From Takakia lepidozioides (taxonomy: Eukaryota; Streptophyta; Takakiopsida; Takakiales; Takakiaceae), in contig CM060734.1 in assembly GCA_030704615.1 (NCBI GenBank), positions 22,446,001 through 22,510,000 on the forward strand: a DNA stretch of 64,000 nt. The letters run 5' to 3'. The translations under genes and the position numbers were made by a program. Below, one piece after another: positions 19,665-30,316 of the stretch (the stretch's first letter is position 1; every line of letters starts with the position of its first letter). Below the pieces are notes generated by a model. That model made no database searches. It saw nothing but the letters and a program-made list of their open reading frames with translations, and had not been told where the DNA came from.

Positions 19665-22565
19665 ACGCCCCTCCATCGCTTGATGGTTAGGTCCCTCTAA
19701 CTTAGATAGCTTACAAGATGTATAGCCACAGCCAAACTAAGTCCTTTATCACTATGTCCCTCTTGACTCAAATCTATAGACCAAGAGGTCGGGTACAAGA
19801 GTAGCCCCCATCGTTAGTCGCCGTCTTGCAATCTGTGAACTTGAGCCAAGGATCTTGTGTGTTGGCTCCTAGTAGCTTGGCCTGCATTCTTGTTAGCATT
19901 CCCATGCAGGTTGTATCCACTCCCACTATCCACTGTAATGTGGACATAACCAATCCCCTCAGGAACCATTTCAAGAGGGGGAGTCAAGCATCCCATATGC
20001 CAACCTCTAGAGCATCGATCACACACCAGCATGGTGGTGCCCGTCTAGCAGGACCCACACAACATGCATCTCAAAACTTGCAGGCCCACTGCCAGGTTTG
20101 GGTCAATCCTGCCATCGACTTTGGAGGTGACATGGCACGCATTACGAACATGGTCCTTCCAAATCATGCCATCCCGACCCTCCAAGATCAGGACGCCTGA
20201 GGGCAATACCTCTCGAACCCTCAAATAACACGTCCTGCAGTCACATCAGGGCGTTGGAGCAGTCTGCTGCAGATAAACATAGTCACCAGGGTGAAATGAA
20301 TCTCCAACCCATGACGATAGCCCCACCACGTATGGTAGCATACCTCAACGTATCACGATGTTATGCAATGGCAAGGGTATCAAAAGCCATGGGCATGACT
20401 TTCTTGAACAACTCCGCGCGCTGACCACATGCATGTGCCCAAACGTCCGGATTGTCAAGGTTGAGAACTGTAGCAGCTTCTCTACGAATGGATGCAGGCA
20501 AATCTGGCTCTCGGCCAAAGAGAAGAAAGTATGGTGAGAAGGGGCAAGTGATGCTTGCTTGCTGAACCTGTAGCCCATGGCTAACCAGGGTAACTGAAGG
20601 TCCCAATTCTAGGTAGCCATTACTTGCGCAAACCCCTCTTCACTGTCTGAAACAACCCTCTTGCCAAGCCATCGGCCTCCGGATGATCCCGAGAAGTGGT
20701 GCGGTGGTCTACCAAGGCCTTGTCATACACCGCCTAAAACTCCCCCAAGAACTCTCTTCCTTGATCCGTGAGTACCTCAGCTGGAGCACTGAATCGGCTA
20801 AGTACACGATCCAAGAATGCATACACAGCTCCCTCACTAGCCTTATCAGGCAATGGAACCAACTCGATCCACTTGGAGAAGTGCTCCACCATCACCAACA
20901 TGTACTTGTTGTGGAGCATGGTCAGCGGCAACGGCCCTGCGAAGTCAAGACTCCACCTGTAGCCCAATCCCATGATCGGAAGAGGGTGCAATTATGGTGT
21001 AGGGGCGTTGAATGAAGCACGCACCCTGTGACACACCATGCACCTAGCCACAAATTGTTGCACCGTGTGTGCATACCACGCCACCAATATGCCCTGCAGT
21101 AGGACTATGAGTTGTCGTCGCACCCCAAATGTCCCAACTCCTCATGGGCATGCCGCACTAACTGTGCCCACTGTGTTGGGTGAGGCACAATCCTCACTCA
21201 ACCATCCTCCCACACTCGGAGCAGGTGTGTCCCCTCCCACTTGAACCTCTTGGCTCATTGTAGGATCCGATCCCTTTCCTTGACAGTCACAGTGGCTGTC
21301 GTGTCTCCAGTGCGGAGATAGTCCAACACAACTGAATCCTCATGTATATCTTTGGCGTCACCTTGCTCATTGCTGGCCTCAGGGTCCTCAGACACTCGGT
21401 CTACAGTCATCCTTGTTGTAGGTCCAACCTGGCCTTTTGCTGCCAAGATACACAGAAATGCAGATGCATGCTATCCGGGCACCATCTCCTCGTCCGTCTC
21501 ACCATGCCACCGAGCTCCAGTATCATCCTGCTGGCTCGTGCATGGATTGCGACTCAACCCATTCACATCCCGATTGACTAGACCGGGTCGATGTACCACC
21601 TGAAAGTCATATTCTTGGAGTATGAGTGCCCACCGTGCAAGCTTTCCTTTAAGCTTGTCTGACTCCATCAACCACTTGAGTGGCTGGTGATCCGTGACAA
21701 AGGTGAAGAGATTGCCGTATATATAGCACCTGAAACGTGCCACGGCCCACACTGCAGCTAAGCACTCTCCTTCATATGAGCTATACTTAGCCTCTGCAGC
21801 GTTGTTTGAGCGGCTAGCATAAGCCACTACGAACTCTCTTCCCTCATCATCCACCTATATGAGCACCGCTCCAAGCCCCAGCATGCTCCAATCTGTATGC
21901 AGCTGAAAAGGACGCCCCCTGATAGGTCGTCTCAAGATGGGCGCCGAGGTCAACCTCGCCTTGAGCTCTTGAAAAGCTTGTTCTTGCTCATCTTCCCACT
22001 GCCACTCCTGGTCCACCTTGGTCAGCTTGGTTAGAGCCTTTGCAATGGCACTAAATCCCTTGACAAACCGTCTATAATAGTTTGCCAACCCCACGAAAGC
22101 TCGAACTCGGCTCACATCCGTGGGGCGTGGAATCTGTGCAATGGCCTCTACCTTAGTCTATTGTACCCCCAATCCTCCAGGATATATCATGTGACCCAGA
22201 TACTCAATCTGGTTGTGGAAAAACTTGCACTTCCCCGGATGCAACTTCAATCCATGCGCCCTCAAGCGCTCAAATACCACCTGAATGTGTCTCTCATGCT
22301 CCTCCACTATAGCACTAAAGATGATGATGTCATCTATGCAGCACCGAGCAAACTCCACCCCTGCTAGAATCCTGTCCATGACTCTCTGAAACTCTGCAGG
22401 AGCGTTCTTGAGCCCAAATGGTAAGAACCACCACTGGTATAGGCAATCATTCCCGTGCTCATTGATCCCCCAGAATGTCGTCTTCTGCTTATCCGCCTCC
22501 TTGATCGGCAACTGGTGATATCCAGATCGTAAATCCAAAGTGCTAAAGACCCAACACTTGACGAC
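19665..22565 (-). pseudogene. Ty3/gypsy copy E: RT, RNase H, integrase, PHD
   Basis: Minus strand, read from right to left. RT starts at VFSTLDLRSGYHQ, joined directly to the methyltransferase by a deletion near 22555. RT continues with LPFGLKNAPAEFQ and IDDIII and stops at 22158 (TAG for CAG). RNase H lies at 22115-21471, broken by TAG near 21855 and 21470. The integrase HHCC finger is frameshifted near 21100. Its core is DFAGPLP and LTDQGREF at 20991-20734. SPYFLLFGREPDLPASIRRE to AELFKKVMPMAF follows at 20606-20361. The PHD finger (MLVCDRCSRGWHMGCLTPPL) ends near 19960, with the final Cys region shifted out of frame. QVHRLQDGD closes the frame near 19814, as in copy A. The region to the purine tract at 19665 is untranslated. 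Confidence 0.9.
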
Positions 22566-23577
22566 ATGATGCCTCAGAAAGAGATGGCACCGCCGTGGTA
22601 CCAGTGGTAGAACCCATCGCCCACTCGCGCTCGTCAGCATTGGCCTCCACTAATTGTTGCAACTGGCTATCCCACAAGAGGCCATTGAACAAATTTCGTT
22701 TCATCTCATATTACTCTGGGACCTCTTAGATGGTACATTGAATCCTGGAAAGCTGAGCAGTGTAGGCAATGCGGCTCGTGGGTGTCCCACCTTATTGACC
22801 ATTGCCAAAGGTGATCGATCATCGTGTCTCACACGCTGAGACTGCCTCCCTATGTCCAAAATGCTATCCACCGTCAGGTTTGGTGGCCGTTGCACCCCAT
22901 GAAATGCACGCTTGAGCAGTGCAGGTGGCATCAAGTTGGTCCACCATAGTCGTGGGCGATGAGCCCGTGACCCCACTGTAGCTGCATCCAGCAACACTGC
23001 TAACCCAAGCCAAGACCGCATCTGATGCACACTGGCCATCACCTTGGCCCGAGAATCACCCATCAATGGCACATTCTCCAAGATATATGCCGGAGAGTCT
23101 GTCTGCTGAAGCTGTAAATAACGTAGGACCCTCAACATCTCCCAAAACAGACGTTGTAACCCATTGCCATGCCCGGCTGATAAATGCCCTTGGCAGGGCC
23201 AACCTACCACTACCAAGTGAATAGGACCAACCAGCTCCAAATCATGCGCCCCCAGCAAAGAGATGTCTGCTGGCAAGGCTTGTTGGTATCCACGAACTAT
23301 AGACACTGGCAACAAATCAGGGTACTGCTGCACCAACTGAGCAACATGGGGCAGTGAGATGCGTCGTGCAGTCTCATCCCTCTCCACATACAGGTAACGT
23401 CGAACTCGTACACCTGCCTGCAGCACTGCAGCCAATCCAGTGCTGATCCCGCCAAACAAGTCCAGAAGGCATATGCCTTCATCCGGGCACTGCCACACAA
23501 GAGGTGTGGTGTCCAATGGCGACAACTGAGGCAATCACCGCACTCTCCTCCTCTCCTGATGGTACGAAGGCCTCTAC
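22556..23577 (-). pseudogene. Methyltransferase domain, copy E (N-terminal catalytic half open)
   Basis: Minus strand; open from 23534 to 22701. Counting from the Met at 23534, motif I DLFGGISTG is at residues 25-33, YVERDE at 49-54, GWPCQG with the catalytic Cys at 111-116, ENVP at 153-156 and SRAHRPRLWWTNL at 189-201. All four core motifs lie in a single uninterrupted frame, unlike copies C and D. Homology to the element continues to LLSFPG (about 22740). A deletion and frame change follow. NADERE and AVPSLSEASCRQVLG are still visible at about 22630-22565, and then RT begins abruptly. The Met at 23534 is only the first in the open stretch; copies C and E share upstream sequence, so the real protein is the polyprotein. 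A stop (TAG, 23578-23580) separates it from the protease segment in this copy. Confidence 0.88.
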
Positions 23578-26392
23578 CTAGGCATATTGCACCCGTCTAT
23601 CAGCAACCTGTTGCAAATCCTTGCTTGTACCCCACAATGGAGTGTGAGCAACCATGGTAGGAAACTCCGCCATACCATGCATGTCATCCTGCTCTGCTGG
23701 AGGTGGCACATCCTCTGCATGGGCATTGCCCTCCAGCAGTTCTCCAGGCCAACTAACTACAGCTGTGAAGGCTGCTAGTGTTGGCATCTTGCCCCGTTGG
23801 GCAGCAGCAACACCCCCAATGAATGTCATATGGAGCTGTACATGACAACCATCCCCTGACTGCCATCCAGGCCTGTAGGATGCTGACTCCTCCCAAAAAT
23901 CCAGGGTGAAGCCCATGGGATACAACACTGCCCCACCAACGAGGACATCGTAAGAGACCGCGTCTGTCACAATGGCCTTGGCTCGCATCACTGAGCCATC
24001 TATAGGATGATCCGGCTGTAGTCTAATGGCCAACTCACGCCGTGTCATGCCCCGAGCCTGCTCTGATCCTCCCAGAGATGTCTGTATCTGGAAAGGACAA
24101 GGCTCAATATCCGCCTCCATGAGGCCCAAACCTGCAATAGCAGCTCTGCCCAACATCAGTGGCTGAGCTCCCGAGTCCAACAAGACCCGCAGTGGCGGTA
24201 CCTCTTGTTTGCCGGTCCACTCAAAGAGAAAATGTCATCCTGGTTGTCTAACAAGACAACTCCAGGTGTCACCATGGTGCGCTCAAAGGCTGGCATAGCT
24301 GGCAGCTCCATCAACCTGGCAGCTGCAGCTTGCCATGGCGCAGCCGTGGCAGTCTTGACCCTCAAATCCGAGGATCCCTCTGCCACTATACCTTCCACTA
24401 ATTCCGCAGAAGATGAAGTGACCTCCCCACTCTCGCAGAGTGTTGCTACTAGTCTAAACACTGTAGGTGGTCTTACCCCCGACGTCGCAATCATGGTTGC
24501 CGCGAACAGTGGGGCCTGACACACAAAGGTGGCCGCCCCCAACAACACACTGGCTGCACTAGCTTTGGCAACAGGTGTTAGTGCTGCACGTGTAGCTCTC
24601 CCCAATGGCACAATCGGTATCTGTCAGGCGAGAACTAAGTGCCATGGATGTTGTCGACACTATGTCCCCCAAAATGAATGATTGAGGCAACCTAGCCTGA
24701 CGGCTTGCCTCCCCACGCTGTGGATCTATCTCCACCTCTGCACCTCGTGGCTCAGGAACTCGTGCTGCTCCTCGAGTGACGGCTGCAGCAAACTCCACCT
24801 GCACTAGTAGTAGCGCTCCCCCACACATAAATCCCATGCCTCCCATGTCTTCTCCGTCAGGATGACGCTGCTGAGGATGAACAGGAGGTAGACCCTCAGG
24901 TCTTGGAGCTGGTACCACCTGAGTTGTGGCCATGGCAGCAAGCCTTTGCTCTAGCTGCTGAAGCCGGTTAGCCATACCTTGGTCAACGCCCTGACCTCCA
25001 CGTCCTTGGCCATAGTGTGCTTGCCCTCGTCCTGCACCTTGTGCCTGACCACCTCGTCCTCTCTGAGGTGCTCCACCTCGTCCTCGGCCGCCATTGTTCC
25101 CTTGGAACTGGCCTCGCCGCAACTCAGGGTGCAAGTCATAACACTGGGTATCTCCATGCCCATATTTGCCACAATGCCCACACTGCAACTGTGCAGGCTG
25201 TGCTTGTGCTGGCCCTTTGCCACTCTTGGGCAATCTTTCTTGACATGGGGTCCTCCACATGTCCAACATACCACCCCTGGTTGCTTTTGGCCTGCAAAAG
25301 ATGCTACTGGCCTCTATACCTGAGGTCCCCTGTAAGCTCCATGGAATTTGGGTTGGGCAACCTTGCCCCCCTGACCACGCTGTTGGGCAGTCCCTTGTGC
25401 CTGTTGGCTGGCAGCTGCGCCTCGTGCAAGCATGTCCTTGCCAAATCAAATGGTAACAACTTGCTCTTCCACCATGTTGAGCTCAATCCACTCAGCCAGC
25501 AGAAACACATCTGCTAATGTGGGTTGGGCCACTTGTAACAGGGTTGCATCCCGCACCCTTCTCCTGAGCTCCTTGTCCAAAATTCCATACCAGAACTGGA
25601 CTGCCTGAGCTTCACTAACCCCTTGTAGGCCTCTTGCAAGCTCTCACTGGATTTGCACTAGAAGTCTTGCAAACTTCGCAGCTTCTCTGTCCGTACACCT
25701 TGGTAGTTCCTCCGCAACTCCTAGAAGAACTCCACCACCGGGTTGAATCTAAGCACATGTGTTGTAGTCGTGGCAGGAGGAGTGGTAGCAACTTTAGAAC
25801 TGGTACCACATGCATAAGTACTGGCACTACTTGTTCCACTACTAGTGCTGGCAGTGAGAGATATTGGTGCTGATGCAGCTACTGGTCGCGTCGTGCCTCG
25901 AGTAATGGAGACGTAGTCAGGTGACCAATACATCCTCCACTCCTCAATCTCTGCTTCATGTCCTCGCCTGAACTCGTGGTAATCGTCCATAGGCGGGCCT
26001 TCCAAATGCTGGAACAGTCCCTTCCACGCCATGAATAGGGTGAACAACTGTGGATTGCGCATCTGCTGCAAATCACACCAGCTGTCAAACTCCTGGATAA
26101 AGTCATCCAGCTCGATTGTGCCCACAGCTCTAGAGTACCTACGAGGCCCCTTGGTAGCTCCATACATCTCCTCCATGTTGTCCCACAACAATGGCGAAGG
26201 AAACTGCACACCTGTTGATGAAGCCTCCGAGTCTGTGTCAAACTCTGCACTAGTTGAGGGTGGAGGTGAAGGTGGTCTAAACCAAACACCTCGCCTTGTG
26301 AATCCACTCTCACTGCTACTGCCTATAGCCGTACTCCCCTCAAAACCCTTGGGTAACTCCGTGATGACACTCACAACCCGCACCTCCCCCAC
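23578..26392 (-). pseudogene. Ty3/gypsy copy E: gag and protease
   Basis: Gag starts at 26392 (MGEVRVVSVITELP), with the conserved LLWDNMEEMYGATKGPRRYS, ELDDFIQEFDSWCDLQQMR and FMAWKGLFQHLEG. It is open to about 25721, then frameshifted. LAERIELNMVEE lies near 25490. Zinc knuckles CWTCGGPHVKKDC and CGHCGKYGHGDTQC lie near 25265 and 25180, on either side of a frameshift. The RG-rich tail leads to a Gln-rich coiled stretch (RLQQLEQRLAAMA). The protease DSGAQPLMLG is near 24177. The post-protease segment of unknown role (TRRELAIRLQPDHPIDGS to EFPTMVAHTPLWGTSKDLQQ) stays open to the TAG at 23578. The TAG at 25314-25316 upstream of the knuckles is at the same place as in copy C. This copy supplies the best view of the complete gag. 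Confidence 0.88.
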
Positions 26393-26980
26393 GTGATACT
26401 ATAAGGCTCTGGTACTAATTCTAATAGTGAAACGGGTTGGCACCTGTTGCGGTTTAAGGGTCATATCCCAGTGGCTAAGGGCACCTGCACTTGCATCCAC
26501 CGCAAGAACTCCTGTGGTTGGCTGGTCATCAACCCAGCCTCACCATAGAAGAAACATTGGTGGTCTTGCTGGTCATCACTCCAGCCTCACCACCGACAGC
26601 ATACTCTAGGATTGACCGACGATCAAATCCGGCCTAATCCCTATGAAAGCAAGCGCCCACACAAAACCAACATGGCGCACAGTCAAGCATGCAGGTGTGG
26701 GGGGGGGATCCAAACACAAGAATCAAAAACATCAACACCCCCACACCAAATCCCTCCGCAGTGCTGCTCCTGCAGAATACCCCAGCCCAAAAACCCGGAC
26801 CGACTCTTGCCTCCACCTATGGAAAGGTTTTGGCCTGCTGAGAGGGTGGAAAGCTATGGGGAGGAGAGACTAAAGCAATTCCTAACCCCAGCATGCCCTC
26901 ATCCTGACACTCTCCATTTCCTCTCTAGCCATACACTAATATCAAAGATTAACGGGTGTGTTACAAATAGAACGTTAAGT
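26393..26980 (-). other. Leader region of copy E
   Basis: Homologous to 5355-5850 of copy B in reverse complement (GCATGCAGGTGTGG, CCAAAACCTTTCC and GGAGGCAAGAGTC blocks). It precedes gag and has no conserved open frame. A 7-G run lies at 26700-26706. No 5' LTR is seen further out. Confidence 0.6.
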
Positions 26981-27039
26981 GATCATCCCTGACTTGAAAC
27001 AGCTTCTTCAATAGACCTTAAATAGATGTGGGGAGGATC

Positions 27040-27260
27040 TAATTTACATTAGAAAAATTCTATAGATTTTTGGTAGGTAGATTTCCCCTTTCTGCAGCTA
27101 TCCCCCCAAAAACTGCGTCAAACGGAGGTCATTTGACAAAGATATGACCAACTAGGCTCTTTAAACATAATACCCTTTAAAAAATAAACAAATACAAGGG
27201 AAAATCTATTTTCAATAACTTGTCTTGGTTCCCTGTTCCCTGGTTCCCTAAGAATTCATT
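27040..27260 (-). repeat. Dispersed repeat, reversed copy of 9400-9625
   Basis: Shares GGTCATATCTTTGTCAAATG, CGTTTGACGCAGTTTTTG and GGGAACC-rich ends with 9400-9625, in opposite orientation. Confidence 0.75.
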
Positions 27261-28920
27261 GGACTCATGCCTGGCTCATATCTGAAAAATGACGATCTTA
27301 GATTCTTAACTCAATCGCTCCACAGTGGAATTACCATGATAAAGGTAATGTCTTCATTGGTATGCCAGATTTTCAGAACGAGAACACCTTGTTGAAGCTG
27401 TTGCGATCAATGCCATCTTATCGTTGTTGTATGAGAGCCCATGTCTACTACCCTGTCAGAGTGACAACCAGGATGGCTTTCCGCAACCATTCATGTACTG
27501 GGCAAATACATATCAACCACAACAATAAGACCATCACGTTCAATTTGTGATTTCCAAGGTGGTGCTAATACCTTCATCGACCATTGGCATATACACCCCA
27601 AGAGCAGCCTAAAGATCGCCATAGCAGAGAGGGTTACATTATACGCTGGTGCTGTAAACGTTCAAGCTCTCAAGGACCTCAAACACCACTCTAAACTGGC
27701 TTAGGGTGATTATTACGTCCCCATGACCAGGGACAGGCGCACAGAACCGAGGCGATGGGATGAAGCTGCCCCATCTTGAGAACTGATAGTACCAGTACTG
27801 GCAAGCGACTTGCAGCAAGGCCCATTCGATGGCTCACTTCTGCCCTAGCTGCACTGGGAGCTATGTGTGTGGCAGTGGTGTTGGAAGGATCAGACACTGA
27901 CCGGGCGGGCTGCTGAAGTGTTCAGTAAGCACCATTTAGTTCGTTAGTTTGCCGTTTTTCCCATACTGCTATGGTATATGTGAAGAGTGGATATCTGATC
28001 AGGCTCCAGAGGTGTTGGTGAGTCGTTTGGTTTTGTGAAGAGGCTGGTTTTGTGAAGACACAAAATGCCAACTCGAGCTGGAACGGCCAGTATCGGCCAG
28101 CCAAGGTGCAGGCCGTCCTAAGGTGCGTTAGAAGACGCCGGTGAGTGTGAAGAACGTCATGCTAGATTTTCTAGCAAGTGCGTAAGCTGCTGTCCAACAA
28201 GGAAAAGCTGATCAGCAGCAGAAGCATGAGATGCGATGTGTGTGACCAGAGATAGATGTGCACAAGGAAGGACCAGCCGCATAGCCTGCTCTGCGATCAG
28301 GTCTTGCATCAGGTCTAGGCGACATTGGCGGCATTAATGTTTGTGAGACGGGGTGAATCTCATATATTAACGTTGCGGCCTAATGAAGGAAGACCAGGTG
28401 AGGCTCTACATATATGACCAGCAGTGCTTTGATCCGGAGTTGCAGTTAGAAATCGTGAGACAAATATATATATATATATATAAAACATTGCAGTACATTT
28501 GGCATTTCGGCCACCAGCAGGTGCAGGTCCAATTATATCACTTGGTCCTTGAAGTGGTATACCAGGCCGAGCTTCTCCCTTTTGATTTTGCGTTCAGTTG
28601 GTGAGCCCGCGCCCTATCCTCCCTGTCCCAGCACTCTTGAGTTCAACTTGTGACATGTTTGTGGCTGCACAGAGCCTAAGAGTCTGACCAAGCCTCCATT
28701 CAGCCCTTTGTAGCTCGGGTGTGCTATGCTCTGGCTACCATGCGAGCTTCACGACTATATTATGTGGCTGCTTCAACGCCACCCGGCTGCTCTTTTTGCC
28801 TGCACTGTCTCACCAAGTTGTAGCAACCGCTAGCCCCTGTTGCAAGGTCACTTCATCGCCCATGCCACTAGGAGGCTAACTACTGGCTGACCAGGCTCCT
28901 TTCCTTGTGCACATAAACAT
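27261..28920. other. No gene recognised; (AT)n tract
   Basis: Only short open frames on either strand. An (AT)n microsatellite lies at about 28465-28482. A stretch near 27570-27690 reads FIDHWHIHPKSSLKIAIAER and VTLYAGAVNVQALKDLKHHS, which looks like real protein debris but matches no family I can name. Confidence 0.4.
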
Positions 28921-29345
28921 GCTAGGCTTCAGATTCTAACAACGGCGTTGCAGCTTCAGCCTTTTGCCTCTCATGAGCTGATCGCTCTATAAGGATTTTA
29001 ATACTGTCAACTTCCAGAAGTTCGTTCACTGACCCCTGTCCAATATTCTCTGCAATGGCTCTATGGCATATGTTGCCCAACCATATTTGGACACTCCAGA
29101 ACAAAAACTTCAGAACTAGTTGATGGTATTCATTGGGACGACAGCACAAGGTTACACATGGTAGAGTTGTCCAGCAATATTAAAGCTAGATATTTGCCCA
29201 TTGACTTGCGAAATGTAAGAAGTGCAGGCTTCTTTGATGTGGCATGATTCACCTTGTTCATAAAATCATGAAATCTGCCTCCTTCCATTCTTGCAACCAG
29301 CCCTAAGTAGCCCAACACACTCCCGCTCGCTGCGTGGATCAAGCC
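28921..29345 (-). other. Unidentified coding-like fragment
   Basis: On the minus strand, CHRAIAENIGQGSVNELLEV and SAHERQKAEAATPLLESEA end at a stop near 28929. A second open stretch (MIHAASGSVLGYLGLVARME) lies just upstream at 29342-29130. The residues look like genuine plant protein, possibly the last exons of a gene, but I do not recognise the family. Confidence 0.3.
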
Positions 29346-29559
29346 CGATGGAAAATGAACGCAAGTAAGAGTGATAGACCAAACGCTGCCATCGTCAACT
29401 CTCCCTAACTCCTCTGTTTGGCTGCGAGCAGCTTAAGTCAGCCTATGATGTCTTTTGCTTGGCTTCAGATCATGATGCCAGTGGCAATGACAAAGCCCAT
29501 AGGCAGTATTCAGCCTTACTGCGCTTTCTAACCATTGCTCCAGCGCCGAACTTGACAAT

Positions 29560-29762
29560 GTCTTTCTAACTAAAGATTACCTTGCAGACAAATAATCATT
29601 TCTCTGTCTCCAACCTTGTCACAGACATAATCTAGAGACCATAATTTTCTTCTCTCACTTTCAAAATAAAAACCACAAGTGCTAAAACTAAACTCACATT
29701 GGCACTCACATATGCAAGCTAGCATCTCTCTCGAGTGATATGAAAACTAAACTCATACTATC
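29560..29762 (-). repeat. Post-LTR sequence shared with 7790-8000
   Basis: Reverse complement of the stretch at 7790-8000, including ATCACTCGAGAGAGATG and CACTTGTGGTTTTT. Two copies of TGAGTTTAGTTTT bracket a ~55-bp piece in both places. Confidence 0.55.
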
Positions 29763-30090
29763 TGTTGACACAAAAACACGAAATACAATACAATCACTCG
29801 TTAAAATAAGAGTCGAGCCAGGGGCACCCCAAGCTATGGGGACTCCACCCCACAACATCCTACTCTCCCTCCATAAGTACACTCAGATGCTAAGCAGCGA
29901 GGGAGCTCGGTCGTGCAGGCTCAACTCGAGAGAGATGAGCCGCACGACTGACGAGCTCATGAAGATAAGATGGTTCAGGTGTCAAGCTAAACTTGACACC
30001 TGACTTAACACTTGAACTAATTCCAAGTGTTAAATACAAATAACTAGATTTATTCTAGTTAGTTTCACATTGTGTTTATTTAACTTGACA
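29763..30090 (-). repeat. 328-bp LTR unit, minus strand
   Basis: On the minus strand it begins TGTCAAGTTAAATAAACAC and ends GTGTCAACA, the same length and ends as 7462-7789. Confidence 0.7.
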
Positions 30091-30316
30091 GACACTTTTG
30101 GTCATTTCTTGCATTGAAGTTGTGAGTATGATCTCAGATTCGATCCAGACTTTGTCAGGGAATTGCACGAGGTTTGCCTCGGAGAGTATGTCCGAGAGTT
30201 TGAGCATAAGGTGTGAGGATGTTGGTTGGAAGTGTTTTAGAAAGGCGGCTATGTTACTTTGGGGGAGTGGGGATAAAATTCTAGATTACGGTGGTGGAGC
30301 ATGTATGGGTGGAATA

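Noticed and set aside
24979-25517. Long plus-strand frames opposite gag of copy E
   Set aside because: Antisense shadows of the RG-rich gag tail; no family similarity.
28380-28604. 73-codon plus-strand frame
   Set aside because: Includes an (AT)n tract coding a Tyr-Ile run; no homology.
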